Shown here piece after piece: positions 1 to 5,651 of a stretch of 6,551 nt of DNA. Under the pieces are notes generated by a model, which saw only the letters and a program-made list of their open reading frames with translations, made no database searches and was not told the DNA's origin. The stretch comes from Blastococcus sp. CT_GayMR20 (GTDB lineage Bacteria > Actinomycetota > Actinomycetes > Mycobacteriales > Geodermatophilaceae). Made by a program: the position numbers and the translations under genes. The stretch's first letter is position 1. Every line of letters starts with the position of its first letter. Location of the stretch: contig NZ_SPQM01000207.1 of assembly GCF_004570345.1 (NCBI RefSeq), forward strand, positions 1 through 6,551, in the 5' to 3' direction.

Positions 1-2359
1 CCATCGCCTCCGCCTGGGCCCCGGCGAACAGCGAGCTGTTGAGCTGCGCCTGCGGGATCGCGATCTGTCCGCCGAACGCCGACAGGGCGGTGTTCGCCAT
101 GCCGAGCGCCGTGGACAGCGGCACCGTGTCTAGCTGAACCGTCGGCCTGGCTTCCTTCGTGCCGAGGTCTTCGACGGCGACGCCGGCCTCTTCCGCCTTT
201 GCCTTCAGGATGGCCGCTTCGATGGCGGCATGGTCGGCGCCGGAGACGACGTTCTGCAGGTAGGCGACGTGGTCGTCGAGGGACTGCGGCAGATCGACGC
301 CTGACGCCAGCAGCCCGTTGTAGTACTCGAGCTCTGCCTTGGCACCCACGATCGCTCGCTGTTGATCGTCCAACGCCGCAGGCAGGTTCGACGTCGCCGC
401 TTCGCTGGCGGCCCGACCCATGTGGGAGTAGGCCATGGCGACGTCGCGGGCCGCGTCCTCCAGCTCGTCGGCCGTCGCCGTCCCGGAGGCCATCAGCTCG
501 GCCTGTCGGGCGAGCGCATCCTCGACGCCCTCGCCCGCCAGCTGCAGCGCGAACTGAGCGTCGACCGCGGCCCGCGACTGGTCGATCTGAGCCACCATGG
601 CCTCGGTGACGCCCCGGAGCGCCATCGACTCAGCGTCGGCCAGTCGTGCTGCTTCCTCCTGCCAGTGCGCCAGCCGGCGCTTCGCGGCCTCGAGGTCGCC
701 GGCGCTGGTGCCCTCGTCGTTCATCCGGTCCCGCAGGGTCGAGGACCACTCGGCGACCTTCGACTGGGCCTGCGCGAGCGGGTCCATCGCGCGCCACTGC
801 TCGTCGAGCTTCTTGGTGACCCCGTCGACCGCCTGGCCGGTGGCCGCCAGGGTGCCGGCGGACCCGCTGAACAGCGGGATCAGCGCGCCCCAGCCGGAGG
901 TGACCTCGTTGGCCGCCGTACCGAAGTCGGCCATCTGCATGCGTGCGGCCTGCGCCGCGCTGCCGCCTTCACGGATCGCGTTCGCCCACTTGTCGGAGGC
1001 CGCGTCGACCTGCGCGAAGTACGTCGTCAGGCCGATGAGGACCCCGCTGAGACCCGCCGTGCCGGCGGTGCTGTTGAGCGCCTGCATGGCGGATCCGGTG
1101 CGGCCGATCGCGGCGGCCGCGCGAGGGCCGCTGGAGGCCACACCTTCGAGCTTGTCGCCGAGCTTCCCGATGCCGTTGCCGATCAGGTCGGCGACCTTCA
1201 GGGCCAGGAGGCCGGCGGAGACCGGCGGCAGCAGCCCGCCGGCGCGGTCGAGCACGCCGTTCAAGGCGCCCAGCACGCTGACCACCGGCGGCAGCACCAT
1301 CGTGGCCAGCTCGGCGCCCTGGCCCAGCAGCGTGCCGAGGGTGGGGAGCAGCTCGCCGATCACGTCACCGATGAGCGAGAACGCCTCACCGGCGGCCGGC
1401 GCGTGCTCGGAGATCCCGTCGAAGAAGCCCGTCAGCCCCGTCCCTGTCTTCTCGAGGAAGTCGGCGAAGCCCTGGGTGACCGGCACGCTGCGGGCGATCG
1501 CTCGTTCCAAGCCGGGAAGGGCGTTCTCCACCAGCCCGAGCAGCCCGCCGGCGAAAACGTCGATCTGCGGGGCAACGTCGGCGAAGATGCCGCGCAGCCG
1601 CGGCCGCATCCGCTCGAAACCGTCGCCGACCCGATCAGCCAACCCGACGAGGGTCGGCTCGATGACCGCGGCGTCGGCGATCGCCCCGTCCCGAATGCGC
1701 TGCCAGGTGCCCAGCCACGCCGACTGCACCTTGTCTGACTGGGCGGCCGCGACGATGCCGATGCCGGCGAACAGGCCTGTGGCCGCGGTCATCGCGAGCG
1801 GGGCGCCAGCCGCGAGGCCGCCACCGATCGCAGCGGCGATCAGCGGCGAGTTCCGGACGATCGACATGCGGAGCCCGAGGGCCAACTTCCCGCCGGCGTC
1901 GTCGCCAGCCTTCTGCGCAGCCGGCCCGAGGCCCTTCCCGACGTCGGACATCGACGCCGCCAGATGCCGCTGGGCGTCCTCCAGCTTCTTCGTCGACGTG
2001 ACCGTGTTCGACTGCGCCTGCGAGAGCTTGTAGTTGGCCTTCTCCAGGGCGTTCTCCAACGCCAGGAGCTGGGAGGCCGGCCGGTTGCCCTTCTCCCGCG
2101 CCTCGTTCAGTCGGAGCTCCGCGACGGTGACCGCCTTCGCGGCGTCGACCTCGGCGCGGCGGGCCTTCGTCAGCCGCGCGGACGACGCCTCCACGGCCTT
2201 CGCCAGGCCGTCGGACATCTTCTTGCCCAACTCGCGGCCAGCGCGGTCAGCTTCGCCGCCGAGCGTGGTGGGCATGCCCCGAAGGGCACCCCGAGCCGAG
2301 TCCTCGTCCAGGTGGAGCTCAGCGAAGATGTCAGCGATCTTCCGCCCCTTGAAGGCCAC
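1..2359 (-). CDS. phage tape-measure protein, N-terminal part (3' end outside window)
   Basis: The reading frame is open for about 786 codons and runs off the left edge. Start is GTG at 2359: an in-frame stop lies two codons upstream, and the previous gene's TGA ends 1 nt before the GTG (TGACGTG), so translation is probably coupled. Residues about 55-135 are charged and helical (KARRAEVDAAKA, LENALEKANYKLSQAQ), a likely coiled coil. Residues about 172-206 form a Gly/Ala-rich hydrophobic stretch (SPLIAAAIGGGLAAGAPLAM) and about 330-400 form further hydrophobic helices. Long Ala/Glu/Gln helical sequence follows. This architecture (size, N-terminal coiled coil, central hydrophobic segments) is that of siphophage tape-measure proteins, which set tail length and are ejected into the host membrane. 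No lysozyme or peptidase domain is visible in this part. Long plus-strand ORFs over this region are antisense shadows. Confidence 0.9.
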   Translation of the reverse strand, partial: MAFKGRKIADIFAELHLDEDSARGALRGMPTTLGGEADRAGRELGKKMSDGLAKAVEASSARLTKARRAEVDAAKAVTVAELRLNEAREKGNRPASQLLALENALEKANYKLSQAQSNTVTSTKKLEDAQRHLAASMSDVGKGLGPAAQKAGDDAGGKLALGLRMSIVRNSPLIAAAIGGGLAAGAPLAMTAATGLFAGIGIVAAAQSDKVQSAWLGTWQRIRDGAIADAAVIEPTLVGLADRVGDGFERMRPRLRGIFADVAPQIDVFAGGLLGLVENALPGLERAIARSVPVTQGFADFLEKTGTGLTGFFDGISEHAPAAGEAFSLIGDVIGELLPTLGTLLGQGAELATMVLPPVVSVLGALNGVLDRAGGLLPPVSAGLLALKVADLIGNGIGKLGDKLEGVASSGPRAAAAIGRTGSAMQALNSTAGTAGLSGVLIGLTTYFAQVDAASDKWANAIREGGSAAQAARMQMADFGTAANEVTSGWGALIPLFSGSAGTLAATGQAVDGVTKKLDEQWRAMDPLAQAQSKVAEWSSTLRDRMNDEGTSAGDLEAAKRRLAHWQEEAARLADAESMALRGVTEAMVAQIDQSRAAVDAQFALQLAGEGVEDALARQAELMASGTATADELEDAARDVAMAYSHMGRAASEAATSNLPAALDDQQRAIVGAKAELEYYNGLLASGVDLPQSLDDHVAYLQNVVSGADHAAIEAAILKAKAEEAGVAVEDLGTKEARPTVQLDTVPLSTALGMANTALSAFGGQIAIPQAQLNSSLFAGAQAEAM

Positions 2360-2360
2360 G

Positions 2361-2519
2361 TCAGATCACCGCCTCGAACTTGGTGCGGATGCAGGGGCAG
2401 GGCGCAGGCCGGGTCACCGGACGCGGAAAGGGCAAGACGTCCTCTCCGACCTTCGATCCCGCCGGCCGCCCTTCACATAGCCGGCGGGTGACGTTGACGC
2501 CCTGGCCCCGAGACTTCAT
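2361..2519 (-). CDS. small hypothetical phage protein, 52 aa
   Basis: ATG at 2519 overlaps the stop of the 257-residue gene in an ATGA junction, and its own TGA lies 1 nt before the tape-measure GTG, so its place in the coupled series is well defined. The product is small and basic, with many prolines in the second half (VLPFPRPVTRPAPCPCIRTK) and a CPC motif near the C-terminus, plus one further Cys at residue 15. No family is recognised. The position just before the tape-measure gene is where tail-assembly chaperones usually sit, but the size and composition do not match. Codon third positions are G/C-rich, in keeping with coding sequence. An upstream in-frame extension to 2747 exists but is Arg/Pro-rich and lies inside the 257-residue gene, so it is not used. 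Confidence 0.6.
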   Translation of the reverse strand: MKSRGQGVNVTRRLCEGRPAGSKVGEDVLPFPRPVTRPAPCPCIRTKFEAVI

Positions 2520-3289
2520 GCGCCGGCGGCTGGGTCGTCGACGAAGTGGGTCCTCTCTCCCTCGATGACCACGACGGCGTCGACGGGGACCTCCCGCCGG
2601 ATCCACGTGACCGCGTCGCCGACGTGGGTTCCGATGCGCCCGTCGGCACTCGGGCGGCCGTCGACGGTCACCCGGAACGAACGCTGCCGGGTGCGCCCGA
2701 GGCCGTCGCCCGGCTGCTGCGCCGGCGGGCCGGCCACCCCGATCCACACCGATCGGCGGCCGTCACCATCGGGCACCGTCGAGCGACAGACCGCGGATTC
2801 GCCGTCGATCTCCACCTCAAGGGCGCAGGCGTGGGCGTCGGCGGCCTGCGCGGCCGCAAGTCGGCGGTCACTGCCGGTCGGCTGCTGGGGGACGTAGGTG
2901 ACGCCGTCGAAGTGAGCCAGCTCGGCCACCAGCTGGCGCCGGCGCACCTCGTGCGTGCGGTACACCATCCACAGCGTTGTGGCGTGAGCTCGAGCCTCGG
3001 CAGCCTGCTCTCGGGCGAGCACCATGCGGGCCTCGTCGAGCTTCCGGCGGGCGGCGCAAGCGAGACTGGCCGCCACCGTGACCCGCTCCTCGGCCGCGGC
3101 AACAGCCTCGACCATCCGGTACGCCTGCTCGGGGTCGTCGAGCGACCCGTCGTCCAGGCGGGCCTTCGCGGCCGCGACCTCGGCCCGGGCGGCTGCCTCC
3201 TCGGACGCCCAGTGAGCGGCGGTGGCGCCCAGGTCGGCCACCGTCCCGGCCGCGGCATTCAGGGGGCTGATCTCAGTCACCGCGCTCAT
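2516..3289 (-). CDS. hypothetical phage protein with N-terminal helical region, 257 aa
   Basis: ATG at 3289 overlaps the preceding stop (TGATG), and the gene ends in an ATGA junction with the 52-residue gene. Residues about 22-125 are Ala/Glu/Arg-rich and look like long amphipathic helices, possibly coiled coil (HWASEEAAARAEVAAAKARL, RKLDEARMVLAREQAAEAR). Residues about 155-250 are different: alternating hydrophobic and charged stretches that suggest beta strands (CALEVEIDG, RSFRVTVDG, DAVVVIEGERTHFV). I do not recognise a family. The position two genes upstream of the tape-measure gene suggests a tail or virion assembly role, by context only. Other same-strand and plus-strand ORFs over this stretch are Arg/Pro/Ser-rich and look out of frame. 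Confidence 0.75.
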   Translation of the reverse strand: MSAVTEISPLNAAAGTVADLGATAAHWASEEAAARAEVAAAKARLDDGSLDDPEQAYRMVEAVAAAEERVTVAASLACAARRKLDEARMVLAREQAAEARAHATTLWMVYRTHEVRRRQLVAELAHFDGVTYVPQQPTGSDRRLAAAQAADAHACALEVEIDGESAVCRSTVPDGDGRRSVWIGVAGPPAQQPGDGLGRTRQRSFRVTVDGRPSADGRIGTHVGDAVTWIRREVPVDAVVVIEGERTHFVDDPAAGA

Positions 3290-3582
3290 CAGAACTCGTA
3301 CCCCCGCTGCGTCTGCTGTGACCGCCAGCTCGCCTGCACCTGGGCGGCGGACTCCGCGCTGAGGTCGGCCAGCACCTGCTCCTGCGACTGCCCGCCGAGC
3401 AGCCAGTTCTCGACCGCTGTGGCGTACTCGCGGTTCCCGCTGTCACCGCCGTAGCTGTACACAGCGAAGGTCTCCGCATCCTCTGCGCTGATGAGCCGGA
3501 ACTCGTCGATGATCTGGTAGGCGGCGACGGTGGTAGGTGCCGCTGCCAGCGCGTGCCGCGCCTGCCAGGGCACCTCCAGCAA
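3289..3582 (-). CDS. C-terminal portion of the split gene, or separate 97-aa protein from a TTG start
   Basis: This is the downstream reading frame of the split gene. It could be made separately from a TTG at 3582, but the only Shine-Dalgarno-like GGAGG ends 2 nt before that codon, which is too close. The sequence also looks protein-like upstream of the TTG (FTASGIPPEA), so I favour continuation from the PSBD frame. The composition is normal for a folded protein: VPWQARHALAAA, then AAYQIIDEFRLISAEDAET, FAVYSYGGDSG and a helical C-terminus rich in Gln and Ser. It ends TGA at 3289-3291, overlapping the next ATG. No family is recognised. Confidence 0.55.
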   Translation of the reverse strand: MLEVPWQARHALAAAPTTVAAYQIIDEFRLISAEDAETFAVYSYGGDSGNREYATAVENWLLGGQSQEQVLADLSAESAAQVQASWRSQQTQRGYEF

Positions 3583-3613
3583 CGCCTCCGGCGGGATCCC
3601 CGACGCCGTGAAC

Positions 3614-3617
3614 GGGG
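3614..3617 (-). other. apparent frameshift point (C4 run on the coding strand)
   Basis: On the coding strand the opening frame reads CAC CTT CCC CGT. The downstream frame needs CAC CTT CCC CCG TTC, so a single extra C in the run would restore one continuous gene. The heptamers available in the zero frame (C CTT CCC, T CCC CGT) do not allow a canonical tandem -1 slip. A +1 slip on CCC-C would enter the third frame, which does not match the downstream sequence. An indel is therefore the simplest reading. Confidence 0.5.
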
Positions 3618-3960
3618 AAGGTGAGATCCGGCAAAGAGCGTGGGCTCCCCGCCGCGCGCCCGTGCCGCCGCCAGCCTGCTGGCCCCTTCCGCACCCTGCG
3701 CCCAGCTGCTCACGTCCTCCGGCCGCGGGTTGCCGTACCGGCCGGCGGACCGACTCGACGAGGCTGCGAGCCGCGTCGCCGGCCGGGGCCGGGTGGCCGC
3801 GGCGCGCGCCAGGACGTCATTCCGGGATATCCGTCCTCCGACTCCGGTGCCTTGGATGTCGGCGAGCTCGACGCCCTGGGCGTTCGCGAGCAACCGGATG
3901 TAGCCAGGGGCGGGTACCTCCCCATTCCGTTCGGTGAGCGTGCGGGGTTCGTCACTCATC

Positions 3961-4404
3961 TCAGGCGCTCTCCTTGATGCGGCGGGCCTCGGCCCGACGG
4001 TGGACTTCGGCCTCGACCTCGAGGCGGTCCAGCAGCAGGCGGCCGCCGACTGTGCGGCCGGACTCCAACACCCCCCGCTGGCACAGATGCCGGACGTTGC
4101 GGGCCGTACAGGCGAGCATCGCTGCGGCCTCCTCGGTGTTGATCAGCTGCGGCGACCACGATGCCGACTGCCGAATCTGCGGAACTTCCTCATTTCCCGG
4201 CGGGGAAGCGGCCGGGATGGCGGAGGCCTCCGCGGTCAGCTGCTCCTGTAGCCACAGCCATCGCTGATTCGGGGCGATCCCGTCTCTCCGCGTGGTGACC
4301 TGCTGGGCGGTCACCAGGGCCCGGACGACGTCAACCAGGGCCGAGCCGCGAAGCAGTACCTGCCCGTTGCCCAGCCGCAACAGGGTCCAAGGCGTCGTCT
4401 CCAC
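3961..4404 (-). CDS. helix-turn-helix (excisionase/MerR-type) DNA-binding protein
   Basis: A 147-residue protein. Residues about 88-139 form an HTH_17/MerR-like domain: INTEEAAAMLACTARNVRHL gives the helix-turn-helix (A-x-x-L-x-C-T-x-R-x-V-R), QRGVLESGRTVGGRLLLDR the turn and wing, then a basic Glu/Arg helix. Such domains occur in phage excisionases, small regulators and DNA-packaging proteins. The N-terminal 60 residues (TPWTLLRLGNGQVLLRGSAL, NQRWLWLQEQL) look like a separate small domain of unknown role, with a Pro/Ser linker between. Start is GTG at 4404, 2 nt after the stop of the upstream gene; a longer frame to 4605 exists but its extension is Arg/Pro-rich and overlaps the upstream gene. 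A perfect 13-bp inverted repeat covers the start codon. It probably acts as a regulator, possibly of its own operon. Confidence 0.8.
   Translation of the reverse strand: METTPWTLLRLGNGQVLLRGSALVDVVRALVTAQQVTTRRDGIAPNQRWLWLQEQLTAEASAIPAASPPGNEEVPQIRQSASWSPQLINTEEAAAMLACTARNVRHLCQRGVLESGRTVGGRLLLDRLEVEAEVHRRAEARRIKESA
3970..3975 (-). promoter_or_regulatory. ribosome binding site of the PSBD gene
   Basis: AAGGAG on the minus strand lies inside the last codons of the HTH gene, 10 nt before the ATG at 3959. It is the clearest Shine-Dalgarno in this block, where most other starts depend on overlap with the previous stop. Confidence 0.6.
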
Positions 4405-4445
4405 GATCAGAACCCGCCCGGCCACGACTGGACGGGTTCTGATCG
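4404..4445. repeat. perfect 13-bp inverted repeat over the HTH gene start
   Basis: Arms CGATCAGAACCCG (4404-4416) and CGGGTTCTGATCG (4433-4445) are exact reverse complements with a 16-nt spacer. The left arm contains the first base of the HTH gene's GTG and the stop of the upstream gene. In mRNA it would form a 13-bp hairpin whose 3' arm runs into the start codon and includes part of the weak G-rich region before it. As DNA it is a two-fold symmetric site, with half-site centres about 29 bp apart, suited to a dimeric regulator such as the HTH protein encoded next to it. A match this long and close is unlikely by chance in a window of this size. Confidence 0.7.
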
Positions 4446-4715
4446 GCCACCGTCCTCGAACGGCATCAGCCGGCCGCCCGAACGGTTCGGAAGACCAGGC
4501 GGGTGGCTGTTGTCCAGCCGGCCGAGCTCCTCCACAGGGATCAGCTGCCAGCAGCCCGAGCACCACACCCGGCGGTGCTCGTCGACGGCGACCTCCCGGC
4601 CCCACAGGTGGACCAGGCGCAGACGGACCCGTTCCGCACCGGGCCGGCCCGGGTCACCGACCGGACGGTCCACCCACACGTCGCCAGGCGACACCGGTGG
4701 TGGCCACGACGTCAC
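4407..4715 (-). CDS. small hypothetical protein with CxxC motif, 102 aa
   Basis: GTG at 4715 overlaps the preceding stop in a GTGA junction. The protein has a Pro/Gly-rich N-terminus, then a compact segment RVRLRLVHLWGREVAVDEHR followed by VWCSGCWQLIPVEEL, and a polar Gly/Pro tail. The CSGC pair (residues 52 and 55) with nearby His36 and His47 could bind one zinc ion, but only two cysteines are present. Small CxxC proteins of this kind are common in actinophage genomes and mostly uncharacterised. The C-terminal codons are constrained by the inverted repeat at 4404-4445. Confidence 0.7.
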   Translation of the reverse strand: MTSWPPPVSPGDVWVDRPVGDPGRPGAERVRLRLVHLWGREVAVDEHRRVWCSGCWQLIPVEELGRLDNSHPPGLPNRSGGRLMPFEDGGRSEPVQSWPGGF

Positions 4716-5158
4716 CGCACACCGCCGACGTCCAAGGCGTCGAGCTCCACCTCGAGGGCCGACCGCTCAACCAGGTCGGCGACGACCTGCAGCCCCCGCA
4801 GCGGCCGCCTCGGGTTGACCATGCGGCTCAGCACCGCCGCCAGATGTGCGAGCGAGTCGACTGCCTGCCCTGGTCGCGCCGTCGCCTCCTCCCGTAGCCG
4901 CCGGCGGGCTTCCCCATCCCGGGCGGCGACCGCGGCCGCCAGGTCGACCGCCAGCCGCGACGACGACGTGGCACCGAGGAACGACCTCCCAGCGACGTCC
5001 GCCAACCCCAGAACGCGCGCCTGGTCGACGAAGCCGGCGGAGACCATCTCCGCGCATCGCTCGCACAGCACCATGACCGTCCCGCTCAGCGTGGGCTGCG
5101 AGGTCCACCGGTGACCGACGAGGGCGCACTGCAGTCCGGTGAGGCGGCCACCCGGCAT
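4712..5158 (-). CDS. putative zinc-binding phage protein, 148 aa
   Basis: First gene of the second block. The N-terminus reads LTGLQCALVGHRW and then VLCERC: Cys11, His16, Cys32 and Cys35 form a CxxxxH...CxxC pattern like that of short phage zinc-knuckle proteins (the DUF1660-like pattern, by eye only). The rest is Ala/Arg/Leu-rich and probably helical (RLAVDLAAAVAARDGEARRR, DSLAHLAAVLSRMV), ending in an acidic tail (ALEVELDALDV). Start chosen is ATG at 5158, close before the conserved-looking segment, although its ribosome binding site is weak. A TTG at 5200, overlapping the stop of a 22-codon ORF in a TTGA junction, or an ATG at 5272, are alternatives; the extra sequence is Arg-rich and less convincing. 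It ends in a GTGA overlap with the next gene. Confidence 0.7.
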   Translation of the reverse strand: MPGGRLTGLQCALVGHRWTSQPTLSGTVMVLCERCAEMVSAGFVDQARVLGLADVAGRSFLGATSSSRLAVDLAAAVAARDGEARRRLREEATARPGQAVDSLAHLAAVLSRMVNPRRPLRGLQVVADLVERSALEVELDALDVGGVR

Positions 5159-5196
5159 CCAGCCCGTGCCACCGTTCGCGCGAGCCGTTCGCGGTC

Positions 5197-5265
5197 TCAA
5201 CGCTCGACCTCTCGCGGTCCAGAAAGACTGAGGTCGAGCCCGCCGTGACTCCATCGCGCAGTCAC
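5197..5265 (-). CDS. possible 22-aa leader peptide
   Basis: GTG at 5265 follows a G-rich Shine-Dalgarno (GGGGGGAG, 5273-5280) at a good 7-nt spacing, the best ribosome binding site in the spacer. The ORF VTARWSHGGLDLSLSGPREV ends two residues later in TGA at 5197-5199, which overlaps a TTG at 5200 in frame with the 148-residue gene. It covers the 5202-5239 and 5244-5266 hairpins, as in a leader-peptide attenuator. No amino-acid run is present that would indicate a sensed amino acid. It may equally be an accident of an open frame. Confidence 0.25.
   Translation of the reverse strand: MTARWSHGGLDLSLSGPREVER
5202..5239. repeat. 10-bp perfect inverted repeat
   Basis: GCTCGACCTC (5202-5211) and GAGGTCGAGC (5230-5239) are exact reverse complements with an 18-nt spacer. 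The element lies 44 nt before the ATG of the 148-residue gene and could form a hairpin in its leader or be a protein-binding site. Confidence 0.5.
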
Positions 5266-5266
5266 G
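5244..5266. repeat. 7-bp inverted repeat over the possible leader start
   Basis: CGTGACT (5244-5250) and AGTCACG (5260-5266) pair with a 9-nt loop. The second arm contains the GTG of the 22-codon leader ORF, so folding would hide that start. Confidence 0.4.
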
Positions 5267-5290
5267 TTGCATCTCCCCCCGGCACTGCGA

Positions 5291-5302
5291 GGTAGCGCTA
5301 CC
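5291..5302. promoter_or_regulatory. 12-bp palindrome, candidate operator
   Basis: GGTAGCGCTACC is a perfect palindrome upstream of the second block. A palindrome of this length is expected once or twice by chance in a window this size. Its position, 8 bp from the palindrome at 5310-5320 and just upstream of the G-rich ribosome binding site, is the reason to list it. Confidence 0.3.
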
Positions 5303-5309
5303 GGGGTGA

Positions 5310-5320
5310 CGCCAATGGCG
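5310..5320. promoter_or_regulatory. 11-bp palindrome CGCCAATGGCG, candidate operator
   Basis: CGCCA and TGGCG flank a central A. With the adjacent 12-bp palindrome it forms a pair of symmetric sites within 30 bp. The minus-strand TTGGCG inside it could serve as a poor -35 hexamer, but no matching -10 is seen. Confidence 0.25.
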
Positions 5321-5417
5321 GTACGGGCCGGTGCGAGAGCCTCATCCGGAGAAGCCCTCACCTTCGCGTCGTCCGTCCGTCGGAGGCCCTGAACACGCTC
5401 GTTTTCGCGAGTGCCCG

Positions 5418-5499
5418 ATCGGCCCACCGATGCGCGCTTTGACCAGCCCTTACGCCCGCGCAGTGCCCGCCAGGCACATCCCGATTTGGTGGCAATCGG
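5418..5499. repeat. three small hairpins in the spacer
   Basis: Three short inverted repeats lie close together: ATCGG/CCGAT (5418-5431, 4-nt loop), GTGCC/GGCAC (5463-5477, 5-nt loop) and CCGATT/AATCGG (5481-5499, 7-nt loop). Each alone could be chance; together with the next elements they suggest a folded RNA or a binding region. Confidence 0.3.
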
Positions 5500-5507
5500 C
5501 TCGGGGA

Positions 5508-5538
5508 GAAAATTTTCCTGACTGGTGGCGGGGTCAGG
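5508..5538 (-). terminator. possible intrinsic terminator after the replication-side block
   Basis: On the minus strand CCTGAC (5538-5533) pairs with GTCAGG (5522-5517) across a 10-nt loop, followed at once by AAAATTTTC, which includes four U. It lies about 110 nt downstream of the zinc-ribbon gene's stop, a suitable place to end that transcript. The stem is short and the U run is brief, so this is tentative. The GAAAATTTTC at 5508-5517 is itself a 10-bp palindrome. Confidence 0.3.
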
Positions 5539-5578
5539 CGCCGCGGATGCTGGATTTTTCAAGATCGCGGCCGCCTGA
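5534..5578. repeat. 12-bp bulged hairpin overlapping the possible terminator
   Basis: TCAGGCGCCGCG (5534-5545) pairs with CGCGGCCGCCTGA (5566-5578) over 12 base pairs with one bulged base and a 20-nt loop that includes ATTTTTC. Its first arm shares TCAGG with the 5517-5538 stem, so the two hairpins cannot form together. That is the arrangement of a terminator/antiterminator switch, though a DNA-level role such as a protein site is also possible. Confidence 0.45.
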
Positions 5579-5651
5579 GCAGTGGTTGGCGCTCCCTGAA
5601 GGCTGCGACCGCAAGCGTCGAGGTGAGCGCCGAGGGCGGCCGTCCGCTGCC

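Larger units (their letters stand above)
3289..3959 (-). pseudogene. PSBD-like (E3-binding fold) phage protein split by an apparent frameshift
   Basis: ATG at 3959 lies 1 nt after the HTH gene's stop, behind a clear AAGGAG. Residues 16-54 closely match a peripheral subunit-binding domain: an IRLLANAQGVELADI helix-turn, then the GTGVGGRISRNDVLA loop and second helix. This fold is known from 2-oxoacid dehydrogenase E2 subunits, where it binds E3, and a related fold occurs in Lsr2-type DNA-binding domains. After about residue 115 the opening frame turns into Arg/Ser/Pro-rich sequence and runs on to 3273. The protein-like sequence continues in the -1 frame (FTASGIPPEALLEVPWQARH) to a TGA at 3289-3291. 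The join falls at a run of four G on the plus strand (3614-3617). One more base there would give a 223-residue protein. It could be a real mutation, a sequence error or recoding. Role unknown; perhaps virion assembly or DNA binding. Confidence 0.6.
5159..5651. other. gene-poor, structured spacer between replication and tail-side blocks
   Basis: No convincing coding sequence is seen here. Frames stay open on both strands (minus to 5197, plus to 5930), but their codons lack the G/C third-position bias of the neighbours. The stretch 5480-5565 is clearly less GC-rich, with AAAATTTT and ATTTTTC. Inverted repeats fall in two clusters, 5418-5578 and 5202-5320. A promoter for the second block is expected here, but I found no -35/-10 pair good enough to call. 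Confidence 0.6.

Noticed and set aside
362..2033. Two long plus-strand ORFs (458 and 478 codons)
   Set aside because: They lie antisense to the tape-measure gene. Their translations are Arg/Pro/Ala/Ser-rich with no domain pattern, which is usual for antisense frames in high-GC DNA.
2546..3454. 302-codon plus-strand ORF
   Set aside because: Antisense to the 257-residue and split genes, with a Gly/Arg/His-rich composition. The minus-strand genes have coupled starts and better composition.
3273..3959. Reading the PSBD gene as one 228-residue protein in a single frame
   Set aside because: After about residue 115 the sequence becomes Arg/Ser/Pro-rich and unlike a folded protein, while the -1 frame looks normal and ends in a coupled overlap with the next gene.
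4385..4742. 13-nt direct repeat GTCCAAGGCGTCG at 4385-4397 and 4730-4742
   Set aside because: Both copies are inside coding sequence of different genes, and one such match is expected by chance in GC-rich DNA of this length.
5487..5516. Plus-strand promoter TTGGTG with AAAATT at 17-bp spacing
   Set aside because: Both hexamers match consensus at only about three of six positions, and no plus-strand gene follows.
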